Assembly: GCF_040218065.1 (NCBI RefSeq) | Contig: NZ_JAVJQE010000007.1 | Coordinates: 1 to 64,000, forward strand | Length of the DNA stretch: 64,000 nucleotides | Origin: Marivibrio sp040218065 | GTDB lineage: Bacteria > Pseudomonadota > Alphaproteobacteria > UBA8366 > Aestuariispiraceae | Direction: 5' to 3' | Shown here: piece after piece, positions 26,341 to 34,573 of the stretch | Layout: each line of letters begins with the position of its first letter | Position numbering within the stretch: the stretch's first letter is position 1 | Notes under the pieces: model-generated | What the model was told of the DNA's origin: nothing | Databases searched by the model: none | What the model saw: only the letters and a program-made list of their open reading frames with translations | Made by a program: the position numbers and the translations under genes

Positions 26341-27885
26341 ATGGCGACAAGTGCGGGGGCGAGCGCGAGATCCCCGAAACAGGCCCCGAAGCAAGCCCCG
26401 AAACTGGGCGCCAAGATCCGGCGCCTGCGGCGCGAGCAGGGCATGACTCAGGCGCAGCTGGCCGAGGCGCTGGGCGTCAGCGCCTCCTATCTGAACCTGA
26501 TCGAGCACAATCGGCGCAAATTGACGACCGACCTGCTGCTGGCGATCGCAGAGCAGTTCAGCCTGGATTTCGCGACCCTGGCGGAGGATGACGAGAGCCG
26601 GCTCTACAACGACGTGATGGACGCCTTCGGCGACCGGCTGTTCGAGGAGGTCGAGCTCACCACCACCGACGTGCGCGAGTTGGTGATCGCCAGCCCGCAG
26701 GCGGCGCGCGCGCTGCTCACTCTCTATGACGCCTACTACAAGACGCTGAACGACGCGCGCTCGCTCGCCGCGCAGATGACGGACGGCGAGGAAGGCGGCG
26801 GCTTCCCGCTGGTCGATCTGGCGCCGGCCGATCTGATCTCCGACATGATCCAGGAGAACCAAAACTATTTTCAGGATCTCGAGCACGAGGCCGACCGGGT
26901 GCGCCGCGAGGTTCGGATGGCGGGCCCTGCGGTTCAGCACGCGGGATCGGCGCTCAACTGGGAGCGGATGGCGGACTATCTGCAGGAGGCGCACGGGGTC
27001 CGCACCGCCTTCGCCACCCCGGACGAGGCCGGCAGCCTGGGCGTCGCCCGACGCTTCGACAAGAAGGATCGGCTGCTCACCGTCTCAGCCCGCCTCGACG
27101 GTCAGGCGCGGGCCTTCCAGCTGGCCCACCAGATCGGCCAACTCTCGGCCGAGCCGGTGCTGGAGATGCTGCTCAGCGAAAACCGCATCAAGGATCCGCA
27201 GGCCCGCGCCATGGGACGCATCGCGCTGGCCAATTATTTCGCCGCCGCGCTGCTGATGCCCTACGAGGAGATGTTGGAGGCGGCGCGCTCAAGCCGCTAC
27301 GACATCGAGCTCCTGCAGCATCAGTTCAACGCCAGCTTCGAACAGGTGTGCCACCGGCTCACCTCGCTCAATCGGCCGGACGCGAAGGGCGTGCCGCTGC
27401 ACATGCTGCGGGTGGATACGGCCGGCAACATCTCCAAGCGCTTCACGCTCTCAGGATTGCCGATCCCGCGCCACGGCGGGGCGTGCTCGCGCTGGAACGT
27501 CTATTCGGCCTTCCTCAATCCCGGCGTCATTCAGGCGCAGGTCTCGAAACTGCCTGACGGGCAGGCCTATTTCTGCATCGCGCGCACCGTTCGCAAAGGC
27601 GGCGTCGGCTACGGCGCGCCGCAATATTTCCAGTCGATCGGGCTCGGCTGCGATCTGCGCTACGCGCGTGAGATGATCTATTCCGACGATGTCGAGCTTG
27701 AGCGCCCGGAGCGCTTCGGCGAGATCGGCGTGGCGTGTCGCATCTGCGAGCGCATGGACTGCCCGCAGCGCGCCTTCCCGCCGGTCCATCTGCGCTACAC
27801 CGTCGACAGCAACGTCCGCGGCGCCAGCCCCTACACCGCCCCCGGCTGGCCCTGGCACCACGAACGGCCGGGGCCGACGCGGTAA
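26341..27885 (+). CDS. XRE family regulator of the ScfR/RamB type (short-chain acyl-CoA responsive)
   Basis: 514 aa. The XRE helix-turn-helix lies at about 20-80 (IRRLRREQGMTQAQLAEAL, SASYLNLIEHNRR). A degenerate IrrE/M78 domain occupies about 190-330, where the zinc motif has decayed to LAHQIGQL. A DUF2083 C-terminal domain ends with CRICERMDCPQRAFPP. This architecture is shared by ScfR, RamB, MccR and PrpR-like regulators that control glyoxylate or propionyl-CoA genes and sense acyl-CoAs. Divergence from aceA fits that role. It converges with the last gene of the pca operon, leaving 24 bp. Confidence 0.92.
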   Translation: MATSAGASARSPKQAPKQAPKLGAKIRRLRREQGMTQAQLAEALGVSASYLNLIEHNRRKLTTDLLLAIAEQFSLDFATLAEDDESRLYNDVMDAFGDRLFEEVELTTTDVRELVIASPQAARALLTLYDAYYKTLNDARSLAAQMTDGEEGGGFPLVDLAPADLISDMIQENQNYFQDLEHEADRVRREVRMAGPAVQHAGSALNWERMADYLQEAHGVRTAFATPDEAGSLGVARRFDKKDRLLTVSARLDGQARAFQLAHQIGQLSAEPVLEMLLSENRIKDPQARAMGRIALANYFAAALLMPYEEMLEAARSSRYDIELLQHQFNASFEQVCHRLTSLNRPDAKGVPLHMLRVDTAGNISKRFTLSGLPIPRHGGACSRWNVYSAFLNPGVIQAQVSKLPDGQAYFCIARTVRKGGVGYGAPQYFQSIGLGCDLRYAREMIYSDDVELERPERFGEIGVACRICERMDCPQRAFPPVHLRYTVDSNVRGASPYTAPGWPWHHERPGPTR

Positions 27886-27909
27886 AAAGAGGCGTCGGCG
27901 CGCCGCGCT

Positions 27910-28746
27910 TTACGCCGCCTGCAGCTCCAGCCCCAGCAGGCGCCGCGCTTCGGCGACGCTGGCGGGGCGGCGGTCGTATTGGGCGCAGAGATCGACGGCC
28001 TGCTCCACCAGCGCGGCGTTGGACGGCGCGAGCGTATTCTTGTCCAGGCGGATGTTGTCCTCCAGCCCCGTACGGACGTGGCCGCCGCGCTCCAGCGACC
28101 ATTCGACCAGCGTCTTCTGATGCCGCCCGATGCCGGCCCCCGTCCAGGTCGCGTCGGGGGCGAGGCGGGCGAGCGTGTCGACGTAGAAATCGAAGCTCGG
28201 CCGGTCGACGGGCATCGCGTTCTTCACGCCCATGACGAACTGCACGTGCAGCGGCCCCTTGATCTTGCCGGCCTTCTCCATCTCGACCGCCGAGAAGATC
28301 ATCGACAGATCGAAGGCCTCGACCTCCGGCTTCACGCCGCATTCCAGCATCTGGGCGGCGAGGCTGTCGATCAGCTCGGGGCTGTTGTCGTAGACCCGGG
28401 TCGGGAAGTTGCAGGAGCCGGTGGCGAGCGAGGCCATGTCCGGCTTCAAGCGGATCATGCCCCCGCGCTCCGCCCCCTTGCCCGAGCGCCCGCCGGTCGA
28501 GAACTGCACGATCATGCCGGGACAGTGCGTGCGCAGGCCCTCCAGCAGCGCCGCGAACTTCTCCGGGTCGGAGGTGGTGGAGCCGTCGTCGTTGCGAACA
28601 TGGCAATGGGCCAGCGTCGCGCCGGCCTCGAAGGCGGCCTGCGTGCTTTCCACCTGCTCCGCAACCGTGATCGGGACGGCCGGGTTGTTTTCCTTCTTCG
28701 GCACCGAGCCGGTGATCGCGACCGTGATGATGGCGGGCGTGGTCAT
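27910..28746 (-). CDS. BKACE family beta-keto acid cleavage enzyme (3-keto-5-aminohexanoate cleavage protein-like)
   Basis: 278 aa TIM barrel. The zinc-binding HxH is H47/H49 in HCHVRND, and the third ligand region is R225...E229 in VRTGLEDN, as in Kce. The family condenses a beta-keto acid with acetyl-CoA and cleaves it to acetoacetate plus a CoA ester. It is the last gene of the pcaDCHGB unit, 35 bp after pcaB, where pcaIJ or pcaF would be expected. That location suggests beta-ketoadipate as substrate, giving succinyl-CoA and acetoacetate. This is inference. The substrate of the family varies by clade. Confidence 0.85.
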   Translation of the reverse strand: MTTPAIITVAITGSVPKKENNPAVPITVAEQVESTQAAFEAGATLAHCHVRNDDGSTTSDPEKFAALLEGLRTHCPGMIVQFSTGGRSGKGAERGGMIRLKPDMASLATGSCNFPTRVYDNSPELIDSLAAQMLECGVKPEVEAFDLSMIFSAVEMEKAGKIKGPLHVQFVMGVKNAMPVDRPSFDFYVDTLARLAPDATWTGAGIGRHQKTLVEWSLERGGHVRTGLEDNIRLDKNTLAPSNAALVEQAVDLCAQYDRRPASVAEARRLLGLELQAA

Positions 28747-28781
28747 GGGCTTGCGTCCTTCCCCTCTCGTTCTTTTTGATC

Positions 28782-29951
28782 TCAGCCGGCGCGCCAAGCG
28801 GCGAGCGTGCGATCGATCATCGCCGTCGCCTCGCCGGCGCCCCCCGCCCGCACGGGCTCGGGCGCAGCCTTCAGATTGGCGCGCAGCCGATCGGCGTGAA
28901 CCTCCAAAGTCTCCAGCATCCGCTCAGCCCCGGCAAGCGCCGCCCCGACCGCCAGCAAGAGCGGCCCCCAGGCCAACTGCTCCTGCAACCAGGCGGCGCC
29001 GTCCCGCTCATGGATCGGCAGGGCCGCGGCCTGCAGGGCGGCCTGCTGCGCGCCGGCGTGCCGCGCGAGCGCGAGGACGGCTTCCGCCCGCACAGGATTG
29101 CGCTTATGCGCCATGGCAGACGACCCGCCGGCGTCGGCGAACGAGACCTCCCCCACCTCGTTCTGACCCATCAGCAAAAGATCCTGCGCCGTCTTGCCCG
29201 CGCTCGCCGCGCAAGAGGCGAGCGTCGCACCGATCGCGACCATCCCCTCGCGCCGGACGTGCCAGGGCAGCGGCGCGACGGCCAGGCCGAGACGCGCGGC
29301 CAGGCCCTCCTCCACCGCGCGGGCGCGTTCGCCGAGCGCGGCCTGCGTCCCGGCCGCTCCGCCCAGCGAGACGCAGAGCTCGGCGGCGCGCAGCCGACTC
29401 AAGGCTCGGCGATGGGCGATCAGAGGGGCTAGCCACTGCGCCGCTTTCAGGCCGAAGCTTGTGGGCGCCGCCTGCTGCATGCGCGTCCGCGCGAGCGTCG
29501 GCGTCACGCGATGGGTCTCCGCGAGATCGGCGAGCGCGTCGCCGATCCTCTGCACCCGCGCCTCCATGACGCAGAGAGCGCGCGACAGACAGCAGGCCCA
29601 AGCGCTGTCCACGATATCCTGACTGGTCGCCCCGTGATGCACGTAATCGCCCGCCGATCCCGCAGCGGCGCGCAGCCGGCGCACCAACTCCGGAACCACG
29701 ACCCCGTCGCGCGCCGCGGCCGCGGCCAGCTCCCCGGGATCGAGATCGCCGGCCAGGCGCTCGGCCGCGCGGGCGATCGCCGGGGGCGCGTCGCTCGGAA
29801 TCAGGCCCAGCTCCGCTTCGACGTCGGCCAGCGCGGCCTCCACCCGCAGCATCGCGGCGAGTTGCGCCAGCCCGTCGATCTCGGCGGCGACCTCGGCGTC
29901 GCCTGCAAGATCGCCCAAGAAGGCGGGCAAGGCGGCGTCCAGGATCGTCAT
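28782..29951 (-). CDS. pcaB: 3-carboxy-cis,cis-muconate cycloisomerase
   Basis: 389 aa, fumarase/aspartase superfamily. It converts 3-carboxy-cis,cis-muconate to 4-carboxymuconolactone in the protocatechuate branch of the beta-ketoadipate pathway. The superfamily signature GGSSAMAHKRNP is present at about residue 265, and the HHGATSQDIVDSA region near 105. It is somewhat shorter than the usual 400-450 aa because the C-terminal domain is reduced. Its ATG overlaps the pcaG stop by 4 bp (ATGA), showing translational coupling. Confidence 0.93.
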   Translation of the reverse strand: MTILDAALPAFLGDLAGDAEVAAEIDGLAQLAAMLRVEAALADVEAELGLIPSDAPPAIARAAERLAGDLDPGELAAAAARDGVVVPELVRRLRAAAGSAGDYVHHGATSQDIVDSAWACCLSRALCVMEARVQRIGDALADLAETHRVTPTLARTRMQQAAPTSFGLKAAQWLAPLIAHRRALSRLRAAELCVSLGGAAGTQAALGERARAVEEGLAARLGLAVAPLPWHVRREGMVAIGATLASCAASAGKTAQDLLLMGQNEVGEVSFADAGGSSAMAHKRNPVRAEAVLALARHAGAQQAALQAAALPIHERDGAAWLQEQLAWGPLLLAVGAALAGAERMLETLEVHADRLRANLKAAPEPVRAGGAGEATAMIDRTLAAWRAG

Positions 29952-30592
29952 GCGTCGAAGAAGACCGTCTCATGCGGCCCGCCAAGGCGCACGTCGAAAC
30001 GATAGACCGGCGGCGCTGCGCCGACGGCCGCTTCCCGCGGAGCGATCAGAGCGGCGCGGCGATCCTGATGCTCCAACCGGCTCAAGATCGGATCGGCGGC
30101 GTTGGCCTCCGCCTCGTCGGCGAAATAGACCCGCGTCAGCAGCCCGATATTGATCCCGCGTGCGACGATCCACAGAAGCGCGTGCGGCGCCATGACGCCG
30201 GTTCGCCCGCCGGGCAGCGGCGTCGGGACCGGGCCGGGCTTCACCGTCTCGAACCGGTAGAGGCCCGTCTGCAGATCGGCCGCCGCGCGGCCCCAGCCGA
30301 ACAGGGCCGGATCGCGCTCGCCATAGCGCGGATCGTCCGGGCTGTTGTAGACGCCGCGCGCGTCGGCCTGCCAAATCTCCAGAACGCAATCGCGCATCGG
30401 AGCCCCGTGGCGATCGTGGACGACGCCTTCGATCGCGATGCGCTCGCCGCGCGCCGCAGGGCCGGCGATCTCCGTCCCCGGATCGGGGAACGGACCCTGC
30501 AGACCGGCGACGCTGGGAGTCAGACCGATATGGACGTAGGGACCCGCAGTCTGCGACGGCGTTTCCTTCCAGATATTGAGCGGTTGGGGCAT
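29948..30592 (-). CDS. pcaG: Protocatechuate 3,4-dioxygenase alpha subunit
   Basis: 214 aa. Starts with the typical TPSQTAGPYVHIG segment of the alpha subunit. The iron ligands of the enzyme are supplied by the beta subunit; here the corresponding positions are altered, as expected (for example RTGVMAPHALLWI replaces the HIHF motif). With PcaH it opens the protocatechuate ring between the two hydroxyls. GGGAGCTGAGG precedes the ATG, 4 bp after the pcaH stop. Confidence 0.94.
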   Translation of the reverse strand: MPQPLNIWKETPSQTAGPYVHIGLTPSVAGLQGPFPDPGTEIAGPAARGERIAIEGVVHDRHGAPMRDCVLEIWQADARGVYNSPDDPRYGERDPALFGWGRAAADLQTGLYRFETVKPGPVPTPLPGGRTGVMAPHALLWIVARGINIGLLTRVYFADEAEANAADPILSRLEHQDRRAALIAPREAAVGAAPPVYRFDVRLGGPHETVFFDA

Positions 30593-30596
30593 GGCC

Positions 30597-31319
30597 TCAG
30601 CTCCCTTCCGTCTTGTTTTCGAACGGGGTCTGGCGGCGCCCCCGCAGCACAATGTCGAAGCGATAGGCGAGCGCGTCCATCGGCATGGCGGCGTTGCGGT
30701 CGAGCGGCGCCACCAGGCTCTCGACCGCGCAGGGGTCGGGGATCGCGTTCAGGATCGGGCAATGCGGGATCAGCGGATCGCCTTCGAAATACATTTGCGT
30801 TATCAGCCGCTGGGCGAAGGCGCGCCCGAAGATCGAAAAATGGATATGCGCCGGGCGCCAGTCGTTCGGGCCGTTCGGCCAGGGATAGGGGCCAGGCTGA
30901 ATGGTGCGGAACCGATAGGCGCCCTGGGCGTCGGTCACGGTGCGGCCGCACCCGCCGAAATTAGGGTCCAGCGGCGCAATGTATTTCTCCGTCACATGAC
31001 GATAGCGCCCGCCGGCGTTGGCCTGCCAGATCTCGATCAGGGCGTCCGGGACGGGGCGGCCCGACTCGTCCGTGACCCGACCGTGCACCAGCAGGCGCGG
31101 GCCGACCGGCTCCCCGTCGACCATGGCGTTGCGGATCAGATCCGCGTCGAGCGGCCCCAGCCGGTCGGAGCCGAAGACGGGTCCCGTCATCTCCGAGAGC
31201 GTGCTGTCATGCGCAATCAGCGGCTTTTCGGGGGAGCGCAGGACGCTCGACTTGTAGCCGGGCGCGCAGGGCGGCGGATGCCAGGCCCGGTCGCGGGGAA
31301 AATAGCCGCCGCCCTTCAT
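30597..31319 (-). CDS. pcaH: Protocatechuate 3,4-dioxygenase beta subunit
   Basis: 240 aa, the iron-containing subunit of an intradiol dioxygenase. Visible iron-ligand regions are GRYRH (Tyr), the PGPYPW segment (Tyr) and RPAHIHFSIFG (two His). N-terminal HPPPCAPGYKSSVLRSP is a beta-subunit hallmark. Its start overlaps the pcaC stop by 4 bp. Together with PcaG it produces 3-carboxy-cis,cis-muconate from protocatechuate and O2. Confidence 0.95.
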   Translation of the reverse strand: MKGGGYFPRDRAWHPPPCAPGYKSSVLRSPEKPLIAHDSTLSEMTGPVFGSDRLGPLDADLIRNAMVDGEPVGPRLLVHGRVTDESGRPVPDALIEIWQANAGGRYRHVTEKYIAPLDPNFGGCGRTVTDAQGAYRFRTIQPGPYPWPNGPNDWRPAHIHFSIFGRAFAQRLITQMYFEGDPLIPHCPILNAIPDPCAVESLVAPLDRNAAMPMDALAYRFDIVLRGRRQTPFENKTEGS

Positions 31320-31720
31320 CGGCCGCCCCCGTCCTCCAGGTCCGCGAAAACGCGCTTCGCCGCGCGAAACGCAGAATTGGCGGCCGGAACGCCGGCGTAG
31401 ACGGCGACATGCAGCAACGCCTCCTTGACGTCCGCGGCGCTCGCGCCCGTGTTGGCGGTGGCGCGCAGATGCATCGTCAACTCCTCCTCCTGACCGAGGG
31501 CCGCCAGCAGCGCGATGGTGACGATCGAGCGCTCGCGCAGGCTAAAGCCCTCGCGCGCCCAGAGACTTCCCCAGGCGCCCTCGGTGATGAACCGCTGGAA
31601 GTCGGCGTCGAAGTCCGTCTTGGCCGCCTCCGCCCGATCGACATGGGAATCGCCCAGCACGCGCCGGCGCACGGCCATGCCGCGCGCGAAGGCCTCGGCG
31701 GGGCCGCCCGCGTCAGACAT
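31316..31720 (-). CDS. pcaC: 4-carboxymuconolactone decarboxylase
   Basis: 134 aa, the usual size for the stand-alone enzyme. It decarboxylates 4-carboxymuconolactone to beta-ketoadipate enol-lactone. The family signature region (REGFSLRERSIVTIALLAAL, then LHVAVYAGVPAANSAF) is clear. The N-terminus overlaps the end of pcaD by 8 bp. It is separate from PcaD here, unlike the fused PcaL of some bacteria. Confidence 0.94.
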   Translation of the reverse strand: MSDAGGPAEAFARGMAVRRRVLGDSHVDRAEAAKTDFDADFQRFITEGAWGSLWAREGFSLRERSIVTIALLAALGQEEELTMHLRATANTGASAADVKEALLHVAVYAGVPAANSAFRAAKRVFADLEDGGGR

Positions 31721-32504
31721 AGCCGATCTCCGTCAAGAAGCCGCCGATCAAGGCGGCCGTGATCTTCGGCGCCTCGACGCAGGGCAGGTGGCCGGCGCCC
31801 TCGATCAACTCGAAGCGCGCGCCCTGGATCAGGTCGGCCGTCGCCTTCACGACGTCAGGCGGGGTGGAGCCGTCCTCCGATCCGCCCAGCGCCAGGGTCG
31901 GCGCGGTGATCGCGGGCGCCCGGCTGCGATAATCGGCGTCGCGGATCGCCTTGCAAAGCGCCAAATATCCCTCGACCGGCGTGCGCGTCAGCATCGCCCG
32001 CCAGAGCGCGAGCTCCGCCGGCCGCTCCTCGTGAAACCGCGCCGAGAACCACCGCGCCAGGATCGTCTCGGCCATCGGCGCCAAGCCGTCGCGCTCGATC
32101 GCCGCGATCCGCTCGTCCCAAAGGGCCGCATCGCCGATCTTGGCGGCGGTGTTGCTGAGCACCAAGCCCGCCACGCGGTCCGGGCGAGCCGCGGCGAGGG
32201 CTTGGGCGATCAGTCCGCCGACCGAGAGACCGACGACAACCGCGCGTTCGACGCCGGCCGCGTCCATCACCGCGACCAGATCGTTCGCATGCTCTTCAAT
32301 GCCGCGTGCGCCGCGGTGGTCGCTCAGCCCGTGCCCGGCGGCGTCGTAGCGCAGCAGCCGCGCCCCTCTGGGAAGGTGAGGCGTCATCGGCGACCAGACC
32401 CGCAGATCCGTGCCCAGCGAATTGGAAAAGACCAACGCCGGCCCGTCCTCCGGGCCGTCGGAGCGCCAATGAATCACGCGATCGCCCAGCGCCAGCGCCT
32501 GCAT
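31713..32504 (-). CDS. pcaD: 3-oxoadipate enol-lactonase
   Basis: 263 aa alpha/beta hydrolase. The nucleophile elbow is GLSVGG (Ser near 100), the oxyanion region is SNSLGTDLRVW, and the late His lies in GAGHLPCVEAP. It hydrolyses the enol-lactone to beta-ketoadipate. It is the first gene of the operon. The start at 32504 follows GAGGGAGGCGAGG and is preferred over the ATG at 32549. No pcaQ regulator gene or PcaQ-type box was found upstream. Confidence 0.93.
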   Translation of the reverse strand: MQALALGDRVIHWRSDGPEDGPALVFSNSLGTDLRVWSPMTPHLPRGARLLRYDAAGHGLSDHRGARGIEEHANDLVAVMDAAGVERAVVVGLSVGGLIAQALAAARPDRVAGLVLSNTAAKIGDAALWDERIAAIERDGLAPMAETILARWFSARFHEERPAELALWRAMLTRTPVEGYLALCKAIRDADYRSRAPAITAPTLALGGSEDGSTPPDVVKATADLIQGARFELIEGAGHLPCVEAPKITAALIGGFLTEIGYV

Positions 32505-32568
32505 CCTCGCCTCGCCTCCCTCGTCTGACAACGTCAAGTCGGGCGCCATCCTGCGGAGCGGCGGCGGA

Positions 32569-32576
32569 TTTGTAAA
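32569..32576. promoter_or_regulatory. TTTGTAAA box upstream of pcaD
   Basis: This 8-mer is identical to the boxes in the aceA-scfR intergenic region (26304-26311, 26313-26320 and, inverted, 26138-26145). It lies 65-72 bp upstream of the pcaD start in an otherwise GC-rich gap. A regulatory role is inference from identity and position. Confidence 0.4.
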
Positions 32577-32604
32577 ACCCCCAGGCGCGCACGCGGTTTC
32601 CAGC

Positions 32605-33561
32605 CTAGAGCTGCGCGTCGCGCCCCATGGCGATGAACTTCTCGCGCCGCTGTTTGCGCAGGCCCGCGGCGTCGAGGTCGGCGAGCGCCGTCAGCTGCGC
32701 GTCGATCGCAGCGCCGACCGCATCGATCGTTTGGTCGGACGAGCGATGGGCGCCCCCGACCGGTTCCTCGACCACGGCGTCCACGACCCCGAGCTTCTCG
32801 AGATCCTGGGCGGTCAGCCGCAGCGCCTCGGCCGCGGTCTGGGCGTTGTCGGCGCTGCGCCACAGGATCGAGGCGCAGCCTTCCGGCGAGATCACCGAAT
32901 AGACCGAATGCTCCAGCATCAGCACGCGATCGGCCGCCGCCAGCGCGATGGCCCCGCCCGAACCGCCCTCGCCGATGACGACGGAGACCATCGGCACCCC
33001 GAGCCCGAGGCACTTTTCGATGGAGCGCGCGATCGCCTCGGCCTGGCCGCGCTCCTCCGCGCCGACGCCGGGATAGGCCCCCGGCGTGTCGACCAGACTG
33101 ACGACCGGCAGCTTGAAGCGATCCGCCAGATCCATCAGGCGCATCGCCTTGCGATAGCCCTCGGGCCGGGCCATACCGAAATTGTGCGCGACGCGCGACT
33201 GCGTGTCGCCGCCCTTCTCGTGGCCCAGCACCACGACAGAGCGCCCCTTCAGCCGACCGAGTCCGCCCTGGATGGCCTTGTCGTCCGCATAGGCGCGGTC
33301 TCCGGCCAGCGGCGTGTAATGGGTGATCAGCCGTTTGACGTAATCGCTGAAATGCGGGCGCTGCGGATGGCGCGCGACCTGGACCTTCTGCCAGGGCGTC
33401 AGCTTGGCGTAGGTCTGGCGCAGCTGCCGGTCGGCCTTGGCCTGAAGACGGGCCACCTCGTCGGCGATGTTGACCTCGCCGTCGTCCGACAGATGCCGCA
33501 GCTCCTCGATCTTGCCTTCGAGTTCCGCGATCGGCTGTTCGAAATCCAGAAAATTATGCAT
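32605..33561 (-). CDS. accA: Acetyl-CoA carboxylase carboxyltransferase subunit alpha
   Basis: 318 aa, standard length. It forms the carboxyltransferase with AccD and transfers the carboxyl group from biotin to acetyl-CoA for fatty acid synthesis. The conserved N-terminal FLDFEQPIAELEGKIEEL helix, GHEKGGDT, and the GEGGSGGAIAL acyl-binding region are present. The start at 33561 begins the conserved N-terminus, although the Shine-Dalgarno is weak. It lies between xerD and pcaD on the same strand. Confidence 0.96.
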   Translation of the reverse strand: MHNFLDFEQPIAELEGKIEELRHLSDDGEVNIADEVARLQAKADRQLRQTYAKLTPWQKVQVARHPQRPHFSDYVKRLITHYTPLAGDRAYADDKAIQGGLGRLKGRSVVVLGHEKGGDTQSRVAHNFGMARPEGYRKAMRLMDLADRFKLPVVSLVDTPGAYPGVGAEERGQAEAIARSIEKCLGLGVPMVSVVIGEGGSGGAIALAAADRVLMLEHSVYSVISPEGCASILWRSADNAQTAAEALRLTAQDLEKLGVVDAVVEEPVGGAHRSSDQTIDAVGAAIDAQLTALADLDAAGLRKQRREKFIAMGRDAQL

Positions 33562-33670
33562 GGGCTGTCGTCTGCGACCCCCGGCTTTGACGAAAGCGCC
33601 GCGCGGGAAGCGCACGGCCAGCGCGGGTGTTAGCACACCCGGCCGCGCTTGCAAACGCGGCGCGCACGCT

Positions 33671-34573
33671 TCAGCGCGTCTTCGCCAGCGGATGTTTCTC
33701 CGCCACCAGGCGTTTCAGGCGTTCGTCGAGCACGTGGGTGTAGATCTGGGTGGTGGAGATGTCCGCGTGCCCCAGCATCTTCTGAACCGCGCGCAGGTCC
33801 GCGCCGTGGGCCAGCAGGTGGCTCGCGAAGGCGTGGCGCAGCACGTGGGGACTGACCTTCTTGGGGTCGAGCCCGGCCTGAAGTGCGAGCTCTTTCAGAA
33901 GCTGGCCGAAACGCTGTCGGGTCAAGTGACCTTGCTTGGAGCGGCTGGGGAAGAGATAGCGGCTCTCCCGGCCGTTCGGCAGAAACGCAGTGCGGGCGTC
34001 GCGATAATCGGCGAGCGCGGCGCGCGCCGGCTCGCTGAGCGGGGTGAGGCGCTCTCGCCCGCCCTTGCCCTTGACCATCAGAAAAGGCTCGTCGCGCCGA
34101 ACGGCCGCCAGCGGCAGCGTCACCAGTTCGCTCACCCGAAGGCCCGTGGCGTAGAGCAGCTCCAACAGGCAGGAGAGCCGCGCGCCCTCAGCCCCCGACG
34201 CGGCGCTTGCGGCGGCCAGCAGTCGGTCGACGTCCTCTTCGCTCAGAATCTTCGGCAGCGGCCGCCCGCGCTTCGGCGCGTCGACCGCGCCTGTCGGGTC
34301 GTCGGCGCGCACCCCTTCGGCGTGAAGGAAATGATGGAATTGCCGCAGCGCAGAGAGGCGCCGCGCCGCCGTCGACGGCTTCGCGCCGCCGGCGGCGAGG
34401 TGAGAGAGATAGGCCGAGACGTCGCGGTCCTGCGCCGTCCTAGCGTCGGCGCCGCGGGCGGCCAGGAAGGCCTCGTAGTCGCGCAGGTCGCGCTCATAGG
34501 CCGCCCGGGTGTTTGCGGCGGCCCCTCGCTCCGCCGCCAGCATCTCAAGAAAGCTTTCGGCGAGCGCGCTCAC
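33671..34573 (-). CDS. xerD: Tyrosine recombinase XerD
   Basis: 300 aa, typical XerC/D length. The N-terminal SAM-like DNA-binding domain (about 1-95) is followed by the catalytic domain with R146, K170, H243, R246, H269 and nucleophile Y278. XerD with XerC resolves chromosome dimers at dif under FtsK control. The start is a GTG overlapping the TGA of the upstream 623-aa gene (GTGA). That the protein is XerD rather than XerC is inferred from similarity and from accA-xerD-aroK neighbourhoods in alphaproteobacteria. Confidence 0.92.
   Translation of the reverse strand: MSALAESFLEMLAAERGAAANTRAAYERDLRDYEAFLAARGADARTAQDRDVSAYLSHLAAGGAKPSTAARRLSALRQFHHFLHAEGVRADDPTGAVDAPKRGRPLPKILSEEDVDRLLAAASAASGAEGARLSCLLELLYATGLRVSELVTLPLAAVRRDEPFLMVKGKGGRERLTPLSEPARAALADYRDARTAFLPNGRESRYLFPSRSKQGHLTRQRFGQLLKELALQAGLDPKKVSPHVLRHAFASHLLAHGADLRAVQKMLGHADISTTQIYTHVLDERLKRLVAEKHPLAKTR

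Noticed and set aside
33671..34573. Tyrosine recombinase as integrase of a mobile element
   Set aside because: Size, catalytic residues and operon context fit housekeeping XerD. No attachment site repeats, tRNA insertion or phage genes are adjacent.
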